Positions 10,473 to 20,599 of a stretch of DNA of 64,000 nt are shown here, piece after piece. Under the pieces are notes generated by a model. That model did not search any database. It worked only from the letters and a program-made list of their open reading frames with translations, and was not told the DNA's origin. The first letter of the stretch is position 1; the number at the start of each line of letters is the position of its first letter. The stretch comes from Euclidia mi (Eukaryota > Arthropoda > Insecta > Lepidoptera > Erebidae), in the NCBI GenBank assembly GCA_944739405.2, contig OX123196.2:54040196-54104195 (forward strand). The letters run 5' to 3'. Position numbers and translations under genes: made by a program.

Positions 10473-11563
10473 ACCGCTTGACCGCTAGCGCCAATTCGCC
10501 GAATTCACTTGACCGCTCACGTTCTAAACAAAATGTCGCGCCGCCCCTCGCCAGATGGGCGCGCTAACATTAACATTTATTGTTGATAAGTCGGTAACAT
10601 GAGTAAGTTGAAGTGATGTTTTTCATCAACCTTATAAATGACTCTTTCAAGTCGTATGAATTCTTTGTTGTAATTTATTTTCTAATTTATTATACTTAAC
10701 AGCGAACATTGACTATCGTTTAAAAAACACTTTGTGTATTTTAAACAGGATTATTTTAAAAAGTAAATCGATGACATATATATTTTATGAGTTTTAACTG
10801 TAGAGGGATTCTATCTACACCGAATTATATAAAAAAACATGTATCATAGTATAAAATATTTAATTACACGCATACGATAAGCACGTATTTACTTAACAGC
10901 GAACATTGACTATCGTTGAAAAAAACACTATGTATTTTAAACAGGATTATTTTAAAAAGTAAATCGATGACATACATATTTTATGAGTTTTAACTGTAGA
11001 GGTATTCTATCTACACCGAATTAAATAAAAAAAACATGTATCATAGTATAAAAATATTTAATTACACGCATACGATAAGCACGTAATTACTTAGCAGCGA
11101 ACATTGACGATCGTTGAAAAAAACACTTTGTGTATTTTAAACAGGATTATTTTAAAAATTAAATCAATGACATACATATTTTCTGAGTTTTAACTGTAGA
11201 GGGATTCTATTTACACCGAAATAAATAAAAAAAAACATGTATCATAGTATAAAAATATTTAATTACACGCATACGATAAGCACGTAATCACGGAGCGCGC
11301 GAAACAAAGAGTGGCATTTGACATTATTTTTTCGTTCCGGGTTAACGATTTTAAGACTCGCTTCGTATTTTTAGCATCAAGAAATGTTCAATGATTTGAA
11401 TGAATAGAACAGAGAAAAATAATTTAAAACATTACGTAATAGAAAGAAACAGTCAATTCAGACCGAGTATAGCGCTGTAACCAAAAAGGGAAAATAGTCA
11501 CTTGTGCGCGGTCTACGGCATTTCGAAAAAGGGAGAATAGTCACTTGTGCGCGGTCAAGCGGT
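10473..11563. mobile_element. Non-autonomous TIR element with internal 197-bp tandem repeats
   Basis: The left terminus is ACCGCTTGACCGC and the right terminus GCGGTCAAGCGGT, perfect 13-bp inverted repeats. Each is flanked by TA (10471-10472 and 11564-11565). If the ends are moved two bases inward the flanks read TTAA and TTAT, so a piggyBac-like target cannot be excluded. Subterminal copies of CTTGACCGC (left) and tcacttgtgcgcggtc (right, twice) are present. It has no coding capacity. It sits exactly where element B has lost RT and RNase H. Confidence 0.75.
10696..11294 (+). repeat. Three tandem repeats of about 197 bp
   Basis: The anchor agcgaacattgac starts at 10701, 10898 and 11096, giving periods of 197 and 198. 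Each unit then carries aaacaggattattttaaaaa, the gagttttaactgtagagg block, and ends acacgcatacgataagcacg. Units differ by only a few bases, so amplification is recent relative to the host element. The array lies wholly inside the TIR element 10473-11563. Confidence 0.92.
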
Positions 11564-12194
11564 TATATCTTTTCCAGAAGTCAATACCTAAAATCAACGA
11601 ACTAGTGACTTCTGGAATTACGTACGCTTTTAAGTTATAAGTTTTGTTTTCAAAAGTGGTGGGCAGGTTGATATAGCCGACCGGTGTCAAACGATGACCA
11701 CCCGCCGATCGAAAAAATATAGTAGGGTTGTCACACTTATTCAAAGGGAGATTAGTTTGAGAAATAATTTTTATATGAGAATTATTGCCCAATATAGTCA
11801 CGGCAGAACCTGAGTCAAGTAACCTAGTAAGGGGTAGATTCTTAATGGTTACATTAACATAGGGTCGAAAATCAGTATTAGGTTTTTGATCACGGATCGC
11901 AGCCACAGAATAACTGGAAAAATACACTTTTAGAGTGTTCAGCCAATTTTTCCAGTCTTCTTTGTCAAAATATTTAGGTTTAGAAGATATACAAACGGTA
12001 GGATTTTTCATCTTATTTGACGAACTACGATCCGAGTAAATTAGTTTTTTTGAAAAAGATTTATTTTTACAGTTAGGACAATTTACGAACGTGACATCCC
12101 TAAGGCCACACTTAAAACATATCGGATAACGTTCTCGCTTGCACGTCCCTAGTGAGTGATCAGTTGAACGGCATCGCGGGCAAAACACACACAC
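11564..12194 (-). pseudogene. Gypsy B nucleocapsid zinc knuckle plus aspartic protease
   Basis: Begins with a CX2CX4HX4C zinc knuckle (CPRCRSTDHSLGTC), then a second Cys-rich segment, then a retropepsin-like domain with LLDSGSAVTILG containing the catalytic DSG, and ends at LGIDFWKRYN. The knuckle would bind RNA and the protease would cut Gag-Pol. The reading then runs into the TIR element at 11563, where RT should begin. Confidence 0.85.
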
Positions 12195-12613
12195 CTCTTA
12201 TTAGTTATTTTTGTAGGAACAGCTGATTTAGATATCATGTTGACATTATAGTGTTGTAGGTTAGGCACAGGTGTATCGTTCGGTTCGACTTTTATAGATG
12301 CGACAGAAGCGTAGTTTTTTAGTTTAGACGGTTTATAGTACTGTGAATTATTATAGTGACCGTGCGTGTCCTTTTTATTTATGTAAGCTAAATCAGTTGC
12401 TACTGTGTTAGACGTAGTGTAACTAGGTTCGTGAAATTGTGCACTTAAACACTGGAATCTCTCATAGTTTAGACAAAGACATAGTGTTTTTAGAGTGTCT
12501 ATAGTGTCTATAGCCGTAGTACATGAAGCTAGTACTGTAGAATAACACGGTCTAATATTGTGAAGCAATATATTTAATTTTTCATGTTCGGTTAGTACCT
12601 TGTTCGGTGACAA
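12149..12613 (-). pseudogene. Gypsy B gag, middle segment
   Basis: Follows the capsid part in a shifted frame. It starts with a segment like the end of a capsid domain (LTEHEKLNILLHNIRP), then a polar linker leading to the zinc-knuckle segment in the next frame. It has no independent function. Confidence 0.6.
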
Positions 12614-12625
12614 TCGCGCAAAAAG

Positions 12626-13201
12626 TTAGAACATAATTGATAAATAGATGATTATACTCTCAGTTTGCCCTTGAGTACGATTACGAATCTCGGCTAAAAG
12701 TTTATAATCATAGTCGTACGGTGTAAAATCAGCTGTGAGTTTACTAGCTAGTTCGTCCCATGTAGAAATGGAATATTTAACACCGCGAAACCAGTGTAAC
12801 ACATTACCCGTAAAAAATTCGGACGCGTAATCGAATAATCTATTGGCAGGTAGATTTCTAACCGTCCTAAATTCCGTCACGCGTTGAAGAAATTCGCGAA
12901 CGCAGCCTGTTCCGTCGAATTTGAGTTTATCGATAGATAGTTCGCCCACCCTCAAATGCTCACAGTGGACAGTTACCGGAGTCGACGCTGCCTGTGCAGG
13001 GGTTGAATCCGTGCAAGTCATCGTGACTCCGACTTCCGCCGACGGAACATTCGAGTGTTCTATCCTAGATAGCTCTGCCGACAGCATCTGAAGGCGTTCA
13101 GTCAGGTCGGATATTTTCTTGCCGTATTTAGGTTCGGATTTGTTTAATCTGCCCAATCTATGGTAGACCTGGTTGTGCAAAGCCGTAGTTCGCTTCGCCA
13201 A
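12626..13201 (-). pseudogene. Gypsy B gag, capsid region
   Basis: 191 codons. The first third is Lys/Glu/Leu-rich, plausibly coiled coil, followed by a capsid-like region with motifs such as LKFDGTGCVREFLQRV and VLHWFRGVKYSISTWDEL. This pattern (phi-x-W-F-x..W-x-E-L) is usual in Ty3/gypsy Gag. Coding continues in another frame at 12613, so a frameshift has occurred. Confidence 0.75.
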
Positions 13202-13456
13202 GTTGTGGTCGTATAGTTCCTTAAGGGAAGAGATTCGCGAATCTAAATCGGCAACTGACAGGCTAGCTCCCTTGAAGTCGTCTGCTATGTCTAGGCCTGA
13301 AACTAGGATTTTGTCATTCGGAATCCGCTCGAGTAGTTTAAGTAGCTGCTTCCGTAAACCTAAAACAGAGGTAGCCGGCTACTCTCCGCGAATAGTGACC
13401 TCGTAGGCCAATTCATTTTTATTAAGTAGGAAGTACTTAATGGGGTTAGTGCTCAT
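13202..13456 (-). pseudogene. Gypsy B gag, N-terminal part
   Basis: An ATG at 13456 opens a minus-strand frame beginning MSTNPIKYFLLNKNELAYEV. This aligns with the gag start of element A (both share an ELxYExTIRG motif), so the start is trusted. A TAG near 13380 interrupts the frame. Gag is the structural protein that packages element RNA. Confidence 0.7.
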
Positions 13457-13824
13457 GATGAAATGAAGTGTATGATAGGAAAAGAACGTAAGTATATTAC
13501 AGCCCTCCGTGTGCAATTGTTCTGCTTTACAAAGAAACTACGACGATTCGGTGTAAAAATGTAGACAATAGATAAGTGACTTGCAAAAACAAAAAACGGT
13601 TATTGCAAATTGCGAACAGTTACGTAGGGAATCGGTAGTTGTTTGGATTAGGCAATAGTAAGATAACACATAATAGTTATACAAGAATAGAAATTAAAGA
13701 TAGACAGCAAAACACAGATATACACAAGTTAAATAGTACGTACCGGTTCGCTGATGTCTGCACCTCCTCGTTTACAAAGACTGACCTCCTAAACAAGAAC
13801 AACTGCAGTAATTGGAAGTGAGAC

Positions 13825-13842
13825 AAATAGAGTTGGGCGCCA
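13825..13842 (-). promoter_or_regulatory. Gypsy B primer-binding site
   Basis: One base inside the 5' LTR the minus strand reads TGGCGCCCAACTCTATTTG. The TGGCGCC core is what a tRNA 3' end ending GGCGCCA would pair with, a tRNA-Lys-like start. Its position directly beside the LTR supports the call. Confidence 0.7.
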
Positions 13843-13843
13843 C

Positions 13844-14063
13844 TGAGTCGGAGGATCTCAGGTAGGATGTCGGGGTTCGAGAGAAACACTGCTAGGCTGA
13901 ACAGGTTCTTTATTATGTCTCACTACCGCTTACATACAGTATGACCGAACTAGGTAAGCACTGGCCTGAGGGCTGGAGCGTAGACTCCTGCTGCTCTCCG
14001 ACGCTCGCAGGGTAGCTGCTCGTAGGGTCGCCGATGAGCTGGCCAAGGTGCGCTGCGCAGGCA
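13844..14063 (-). repeat. Gypsy B 5' LTR, truncated
   Basis: Matches the first 220 bp (by coordinate) of the 3' LTR, from tgagtcggaggatctcagg to gcgctgcgcaggca, then changes abruptly to unrelated sequence at 14064. About 600 bp of the U3 side, including any promoter, is missing, so B cannot be transcribed from its own 5' LTR. Confidence 0.85.
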
Positions 14064-14930
14064 AATCGCCTATTATTACATTTAAAAAAATAGTTTTATT
14101 TTCAGGAGTATTTTATAAAATGAATAGTGAAAGTCTTAATTACTTTTTTCTGATTTCGACAAAGGGGATTACACACACGTGTAGGAAGCAAACTGTCATG
14201 ATAATAGCTATGCATTCTCTCAAAAACTTGTCGAAAACTTGGCGCTTCTCTATATCGCACCCTTTGAAATGTAATTTCATGAATGAAATACCGTCCAAAC
14301 CCATTGAGTTTACGTTTATCGTGTCACTCTGGTTTCGTAACTTATCAATAATCGTTGCACACATCAGAACACATATTGCTTTGAACTACTGTTTGTGGTC
14401 AAAGCAAATTGTCAATTGTAAGATAGATGTGAATGTCGTTACAGTTGGATTATGGTGGTGATAAATTTTATTCGCGAGATAACATCATGGTAGTTTAGTG
14501 CTAGGAATAAAGTTAAGTTGAAAATCATCCACCAAATATCAGGTTCTGTTAGGCGAGTAGTTTTTTATTTTTTTTATTTAGAAATTGCACAAAACAAATA
14601 ACAATCTTATTAAAAATAAAAACAATTAAAGTTTATGTTTAGATCTAGATTATTCTAGATTGCAACTCAACACATCCCGTCACGCAGTTATGATGCTAAC
14701 GCGTTTAGGCAATGAGTTAGTAAGTGACTTTTCGCTTTTAAATAAACTAGACGTCGCCCGCGACTCATTCCGTGTAAATAACAAACCTAAACCTTCTTTA
14801 GGAATCACACTATCAATTGTAGAAAACCGTACAAATATCCGTTTATAGTTCTTGAGTTTATCGCTTTCCCACATACTGATAGGATGGCGTGGGCACTTCT
14901 TTTTCATACTTACTTGATACTTGATGGCAC
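14064..14930. other. Weakly assigned interval; possible LINE RT fragment on minus strand
   Basis: A minus-strand frame at 14140-14364 contains SMGLDGISFMKL, resembling the finger region of LINE reverse transcriptases (the usual pattern is SxxxGxDGISxxML; LINE D here has ALGIDSISLDML). The match is short, so it is a suggestion only. Another minus-strand frame at 14680-14907 (75 codons) is not recognised. No other feature is seen. Confidence 0.35.
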
Positions 14931-14949
14931 GGGCTGTTTCCGCAACTCC

Positions 14950-15715
14950 ACGTCTTGGCGTGTATTTTGCGTGCGGGTGGGAATGGTGTCGTCATTCCAG
15001 CCACCCCAGCTCTTCGAGGAAGGCCAGCAGACTCTTGATGTGGCCCACTGCTTCCCTCAGGGTACTGTGTCTTGTCAGGTACTGCTGCCTGTACTGTGCG
15101 ACCTCAGGGCAGTCGAGGAGCAGGTGGGCTGCCGTCTCGTCTGCTGCCATACAGGCCCTGCACAGCGGGCTGTTGGTGATACCTATAGTAAATAGGTGTT
15201 TATTAAGGAATCCGTGTCCTGTGTAGGCGGCCGTGGATTTGTTTAGCTATCTTACCGTCTACTGCGGGAAGAGCCTCCTTGGCCTGCCTACATGTTTCAA
15301 TACCAATCCAGGACTGGTTGTGTTGGGTCCTGGTCCTATTTCTTACCAGGTTGCGATAAAATCCAGAAGGGAGGGGAATAATGGGCTCGGGTCCCACCAC
15401 CTCTAAAGTGGCCCCTCTTCTGGCAAGTACGTCGGCTGCGTCATTCCTTATAGAGCCACTGTGGCCCTTGATCCATTGCAGTGTTAATTTGTTTTGTTTA
15501 CCTACCTCTGTTAGTTTCTGGTGGCATTCAAGCGTGAGCGCCGAGGTGATAGTATGGCTTTTGAGGGCTGAGAGGACTGCCTTACTATCTGAGAGGATCC
15601 TAATGGATCGTTCCCTTACCTCACGTGCCATGATTGCTGTGGCAGCTAGGATTATGCCAAAACATTCGGCCTGGTAGACCGTGTTGTAGGCTCCCAGCGG
15701 TGCTGCGATTCTTTT
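14950..15715 (-). pseudogene. LINE fragment: RNase H domain and C-terminal zinc region
   Basis: Minus-strand coding from 15715 shows a cellular-type RNase H: AECFGIILAA (Glu), ILSDSKAVLSAL (Asp) and LQWIKGHSGSIRNDAADVLA (His, Asp). After a frameshift near 15210 comes a Cys-His region, CRACMAADETAAHLLLDC, the CCHC motif that ends many I/R1/Jockey-group non-LTR retrotransposons with an RNase H. EN and RT are missing, as expected for 5' truncation. The 3' tail near 14908-14930 has caagtat repeats. Confidence 0.85.
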
Positions 15716-15719
15716 TTTA

Positions 15720-16380
15720 AAATATGTATAGATATAGCTGCATTTAAATAAAAAGTTATCGTATTTACAAATCATAAGCGTAACGTACACATACTTCGAG
15801 GTATACCTGAAACAAACAGGAAAAATACATATTAATTATCTATAGTGCCCACTTCAACTAATGAGCTAACATTTACTAGCATCTGTGTCTAAGTTTCCAT
15901 ATCTTTGTATAAACATTACTATCTTGAATACAAAAGTGTGGAGGGGAATAAAATTATGTTGAGGTACCGTTGTTATCCTATGGGTTTCAGTTTAGACACC
16001 ATTATAAACATAATATTAAAGAAAATATTTAACGTTATATTTTCATACATCTTACAAGATTTTCATATTTTCCGTAAACCGTTTACCGAAAGAAAAATTG
16101 TATACGGCCGGGGTGATGTTATTTTCTATTTAGCATAACAAGTGATAATTTCTCCTTTGCTTATAAAAAATCAACAGCGAAAAGACGTATTTGGAATTTA
16201 TTTTTGCTGGGCGATAAATTTTATGTTGGCATTTAACCGGTAACATTTCAATACTGAAATTATTTTGTAGTATTACATGCAGTAAACAAAAAACTTACAA
16301 ACTTGCCGCGATTTGTAGACTCAATAATAGTTATATGACGGTTTTCGATCATGATATTTTTTGAGAGATAAAGATGAAAT
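15720..16380. other. Gene-free AT-rich interval
   Basis: No coding frame, RNA gene or repeat that I can support. Confidence 0.5.
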
Positions 16381-16384
16381 ACTC

Positions 16385-16560
16385 AATTTGCGCCATCCGA
16401 AAGTAGCTTAGTACCGATAGCTTAGTGGATATACCATCTGACTTATATGCAGGTATTAAATTGTTAATTCATGTTTTCCCCACGTTAAGCCGTTGGTCTC
16501 AGCTCTCATGAAGATCTTTATCAGTCGTTACGGTGTGAGTACCCTCAAATAAACTAATAC
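16385..16560 (+). repeat. SINE/RTE-tail-like repeat
   Basis: Contains gatagcttagtggatatacc, similar to a tRNA A-box region, followed by cacgttaagccgttggtctc and atgaagatctttatcagtcg. The 'cgttaagccg(t/c)(t/c)gg(t/c)c' core also occurs at 39430-39560, 48400-48450 (inverted) and 49895-50030. It is a decayed copy. Confidence 0.5.
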
Positions 16561-18400
16561 TGGTCTATACCATATAATATCGCTTTACCTTTGGGTTACA
16601 GCGGTCAGACGGTAGTCGCATTGTGGGAAAGCTGATAATTATAATTACGATGACCTAATTTGCACCGACCGACGGTTCGCAATGGGTTTCACAAGCCGTG
16701 ATCACGCGTGTCTACTGATATAAGCCGTGTTACCTTTGCCAAAATGTCTAATATATTTTATAGATGTCCCAGCCGACACGCTTCATTAGTCGTTTAATTA
16801 ATAGCCTAGCCTCTTTATTCAACGACGCCTTTCAACGAATGTCTTAAATTACCTAAAGATTCTTGTCCTAAAGATTCTTGTCCTAAGAAAAGAACCGGCC
16901 AAGATAGCTTTAGGTGCCTTCTGAACCTCGTAACACGCTGTGATGTAAATTCCTTAACGAGCGGTCCCCCATCCATGTACTGACCTTTACAGTGCTAAAC
17001 ATTACCGACCTATTCCAAACGGCAAATCAAGTAACGCCACGAGGCTTGAAAGTTACATATATGCTTACATGGTAATATTAAATGGCAATGTCTCCATAAA
17101 CTATGCCTTACAAATCGTCAGTACGATTAGTTGTCCATTGTTGCGTGAAAGGAAGATAAACCAACACGCTTTCACTTTTATACTGAAAATTATAATGCTA
17201 CACCGGTAATCGATGTCATTTGCTCTCTATTGACGTGCCGGAACCCTGATTTCTCATTATTACGTCAACTTAAGTGACTTTCAAGTTATCTAGGTAGCTT
17301 TTAGCTTGGTGCAACTTAACATGTAATTGCAAATAAGTTGAAATATAAAATGTGTAATTATGTTTAAACCTTCAATATTTTCACATTTTATAAAAAAAGT
17401 AATATGTGTATTTAAAGCAAACTACACATAGTATTTTATCCAATTAGATTTTACCATTTAGGAGTTGTTAGGCGACAAACACACAGTGAGAAGAACTACA
17501 CTGTTATTTATTAATAAAACGCTGGAAATCTGTTATCTGGGACAGTGGTTGGAGCGAGACTTTGTAAATGTCGAGCAATTAACTTGCTCTGATTTTGCCA
17601 TTATAGAACACAAGTTACGCATCTATGTATATAGAACACTGGACACTCAGGATATTGGTGAAAGCCGTAAAACAATCCGTTCTGTAATTAAATTGTTGAG
17701 CTTATCGCTTTCATGCAGACAGACAGACAGGAAGAATAGGGGGAACGATATTCATTATAGATCTTCGTTTATGTAAGTAGTTTTGAATGCAAATGCTGTC
17801 TTTGATGACTTGGCTAACAAAACTTTTTATGTTCTATCACGGTACTCTACAAAACTGGCACAGCATCATTTCGATAACAATTCGTGTCAACGTCAAGCGT
17901 CTAACTTATGGCTCTTAAAAACAGCTTTACTTCAAATCCACGGTTGACTTCATAAAATATTACATTTTGAATTCAGAATAAAACGTTTGAAGTAACGATC
18001 GGTGTTGCCAGGTCCCTGTTGTGTGGGAAATGCTGACAGATTAAAAAACATTCCGGTTATAATGGTATGCATTTGTGATGATGTATATTTTTGTTTTGTT
18101 TTAAGGATATGGATGCTGTGTTTGGGGACTGAATATTTTAGATTGAAAAAGCATACTTTTTTTTGTCGACCCCCAAGGGGTACCCAAACCCCAAAGGGTC
18201 CATTTGATGAATCAGTGAAAGGAATGGAATATGAACAAGCAGGCATGTTAAATGGGCTGACAATAATTCTGTAGTCTCTGTTAAAATGCATGAAGAAAGA
18301 ATCTCTTTGTTTATCAATTTGAGTTACTTTTAAAGTATGGTCGGGATATTTTTACCGCAATAAAAATAATATTACCACTGTTGCAAATATAACACTCTGC
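16561..18400. other. No supported gene
   Basis: A plus-strand frame of 103 codons at 17465-17776 and a minus-strand frame of 113 codons at 17950-18291 have no recognisable motif and look like chance frames. Near 17715 there is a short gacagacagacag run. Confidence 0.45.
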
Positions 18401-18560
18401 CATTACTGACTGGCTGACAAACAACGCACAACTAATGAACCTGAAATGTGGCTCCGTTTGTTACTTGTGGAGTGTAGGGGCTCTAAGGGAGTAAAATTTC
18501 CCAAGTGGAGGAAACCGCGGGTGGACTCCACTTTAATGTAAGACACAGGTCACTGCTCAA
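18395..18560 (+). repeat. Common moth repeat fragment
   Basis: Contains actgactggctgacaaacaa, then cgcacaactaatgaacctga, then a gggagtaaaatttccc hairpin and accgcgggtggac. The same arrangement ('ctgactga...gcacagc...aacta') recurs in short form at 39066-39110. It is probably the end of a LINE 3' UTR; class not assigned. Confidence 0.45.
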
Positions 18561-19049
18561 CCATAAAAAATACAAAACGATTCTAACACTATCACACCAT
18601 TATACTTAGGCCTATTACCCACACTAGTACAAAAATAACCGGCGAACTAAAACACCCGGACATAGCTAATCCCGATTACATGCATATGTAATTCCCTTAG
18701 TGATCCCGGCGGTTAGATGTTCGTGTAAGGGATAACATCAGCCGTTACGAGAGAAACAACCCATTGATATTTAAATTCTTTACATAGACGTCGGCTTCAT
18801 AACTAAGTATATGTAATTAATTTTATTGTATTTTGATTGTCTCTTTTGATAGAATGAGATCATGCTTCGATTTGAAACTATATTTTTACAAGTTTAGAAG
18901 TTTGTTTGATAGTCTGAAGTGAATGCAGTCATTAACTTAGTTTAATAAAGACAACTATCACACTAGGAATTAATTCTGTGTCGCTTGGGAGTTTACAAAC
19001 ATTCAATCAACAGACAAAAAGGGCACCAAACAGCAATTAATGGTTTACA

Positions 19050-19135
19050 AATAGTGTTGTCTCGTGTAGGAATCGAACTCACGGCACTCGATGCAGCGCT
19101 AAGTGGTGAGATTGATGCTTAAGGCAATACGCTAT
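19050..19135 (-). repeat. tRNA-related SINE remnant
   Basis: The minus strand reads gtgagttcgattcctacacg, a good pol III B-box, with a plausible A-box (gatagcgtattgccttaag) about 45 bases upstream. Flanks are AT-rich and there is no complete cloverleaf. Confidence 0.5.
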
Positions 19136-19924
19136 CCGTACATTGCATTAATATTTATGACCATGCAGTCAAAACATAGACTTGACGATCATATCATTCA
19201 TATGCATGCTTTAGTAATTTGTCACTTCTTGTGCGAATAATTGCAGTTCGCATATAACGCAAATAGATTTAGCTCTGTCCACGAAGAGGCAAAGCGGTAT
19301 TTATGTAGATGCAGCCTCGGCATGTCATCAATCAAGCGTACGGCGCGGTCTTAAGCATATCCAACCTTATACTTACTTGACGACACATATGTGTCTTTAA
19401 CTATAGCTGGCATGCAACCAACGAAAGAAGTAGAAAGTCAGCCTCAATAGTCGATAGCTAAATCAAATAACGCGTCGCTTACCTTTATTAAAACTTGATC
19501 CATTTATAAGAAAGAATATCCAATATACAGAATCCACATCGACATTTAATATATTCTTGTGTATATGCAGAACAATACCTGCTTTCTATTTTAGTCACAA
19601 AAAACTAGAACAAATCAACAATATAGGCTAAATTCAGACACACTTAAAAAGGATAAAATTCAGACTTGATTCTGTTTTTCACACTAAAACCGAAAATATG
19701 TTTCCATATAAGCGTTTGGGTTGGTTTTAGATAAAATTCAGTTTGGTGCGTACAAATGGAGCAGAAATATGTATGCAACAACGATCTAGTTACCATAATG
19801 CGGCAGACTTACAAATTGAAGTAACAATAATACCGAGTTCGCTCCATGTTGTGTTTAGACGTACACAGGTAAAGTTCAAAGTGTGTATTATTGTCAAATA
19901 TCGACAATCTTGAATTAATTGGAT

Positions 19925-20300
19925 ATTTACCTTATTTTTACCCGACTACGGCAAAGCCAAAGGAGGGTTATGATTTGGACAGGCTATGTATGTATTATAA
20001 TTATGTATGTATGCACACGTACATACATATGTTCATCTGTTCCCTTATAGCTCCTAAGCTACTTATCGGAACTCGACAGATGAGGTGTTGTTAGGACCGT
20101 CTTGGTTGTCCGCTGAACATAGGCTACGTGACGTGTCACAAAACTAAATGTGGCGCCCTCTAGCGCCAAAAAAGTGTTGTGTTAACAAATAAAAATGAGA
20201 TAAACACATCGTGTTTGATATCATTATACTTAGTACTTATCAAAAATATTTCTTAAATTTAACGTGGCGCTCTCTAGCGGACAAAAAGTCATGAGTTAAA
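19925..20300 (+). repeat. Moth interspersed repeat with tacccgactacggcaaagcc start
   Basis: Starts tacccgactacggcaaagcc, then aaaggagggttatg, followed by a run of tatgtatgtat words. The later part has two related blocks: tgtggcgccctctagcgcc (20149) and acgtggcgctctctagcgg (20262), about 113 bases apart. It is non-coding. Confidence 0.55.
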
Positions 20301-20443
20301 AAATGAATATAAGATAGATACACCGCGATTTAAGTATTTAACACCAAAATAGTTTAAATAATAAAAAGTAAAAAAAACTAAAACCCGACTACGACAAAAA
20401 AATCGACGCTGCAAAAGTATGAAACAAGATTTTCAGGATGCTG

Positions 20444-20596
20444 AAATAAACAAGGTTACTGGAAAAATAATAACAGAACAAAAATAAGACCCGTAGTCAC
20501 ACGTTATATAGAACCGAAAAAACACAACTAGTGACGTGTGACTGCGACTCTTATTTTTGTTCTGTTATTGTTTTTCCAGTAAACTTGTTTATTTTT
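20444..20596. repeat. Large imperfect hairpin (about 60-bp arms)
   Basis: The left arm, aaataaacaaggttactgg through acgt at 20503, pairs with the right arm from acgtgtgactgcgactctta (20534) to tttattttt, with only scattered mismatches. The loop is about 30 bases. The arms contain a mirrored cagaacaaaaataag block. It is probably a fold-back MITE or two head-to-head repeat ends. Confidence 0.85.
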
Positions 20597-20599
20597 ATT

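Larger units (their letters stand above)
3369..14063 (-). mobile_element. Ty3/gypsy element B, deleted and nested by three insertions
   Basis: In minus-strand order: fragment of 5' LTR (13844-14063), primer site, gag, zinc knuckle and protease, then (RT and RNase H missing) a linker and integrase N-terminus, integrase C-terminus, short 3' region, and full 3' LTR (3369-4194). Insertions inside it are gypsy A at 4280-9376, moth repeat G at about 9722-10055 (replacing the integrase core), and a TIR element at 10473-11563 (at the RT deletion). Its proteins are related to those of element A at both the gag N-terminus and the integrase C-terminus, so A and B are sister families. Confidence 0.85.

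Noticed and set aside
10696..11294. CRISPR-like array
   Set aside because: Only three units of 197 bp that are contiguous, with no short repeat/unique spacer alternation; eukaryotic context.
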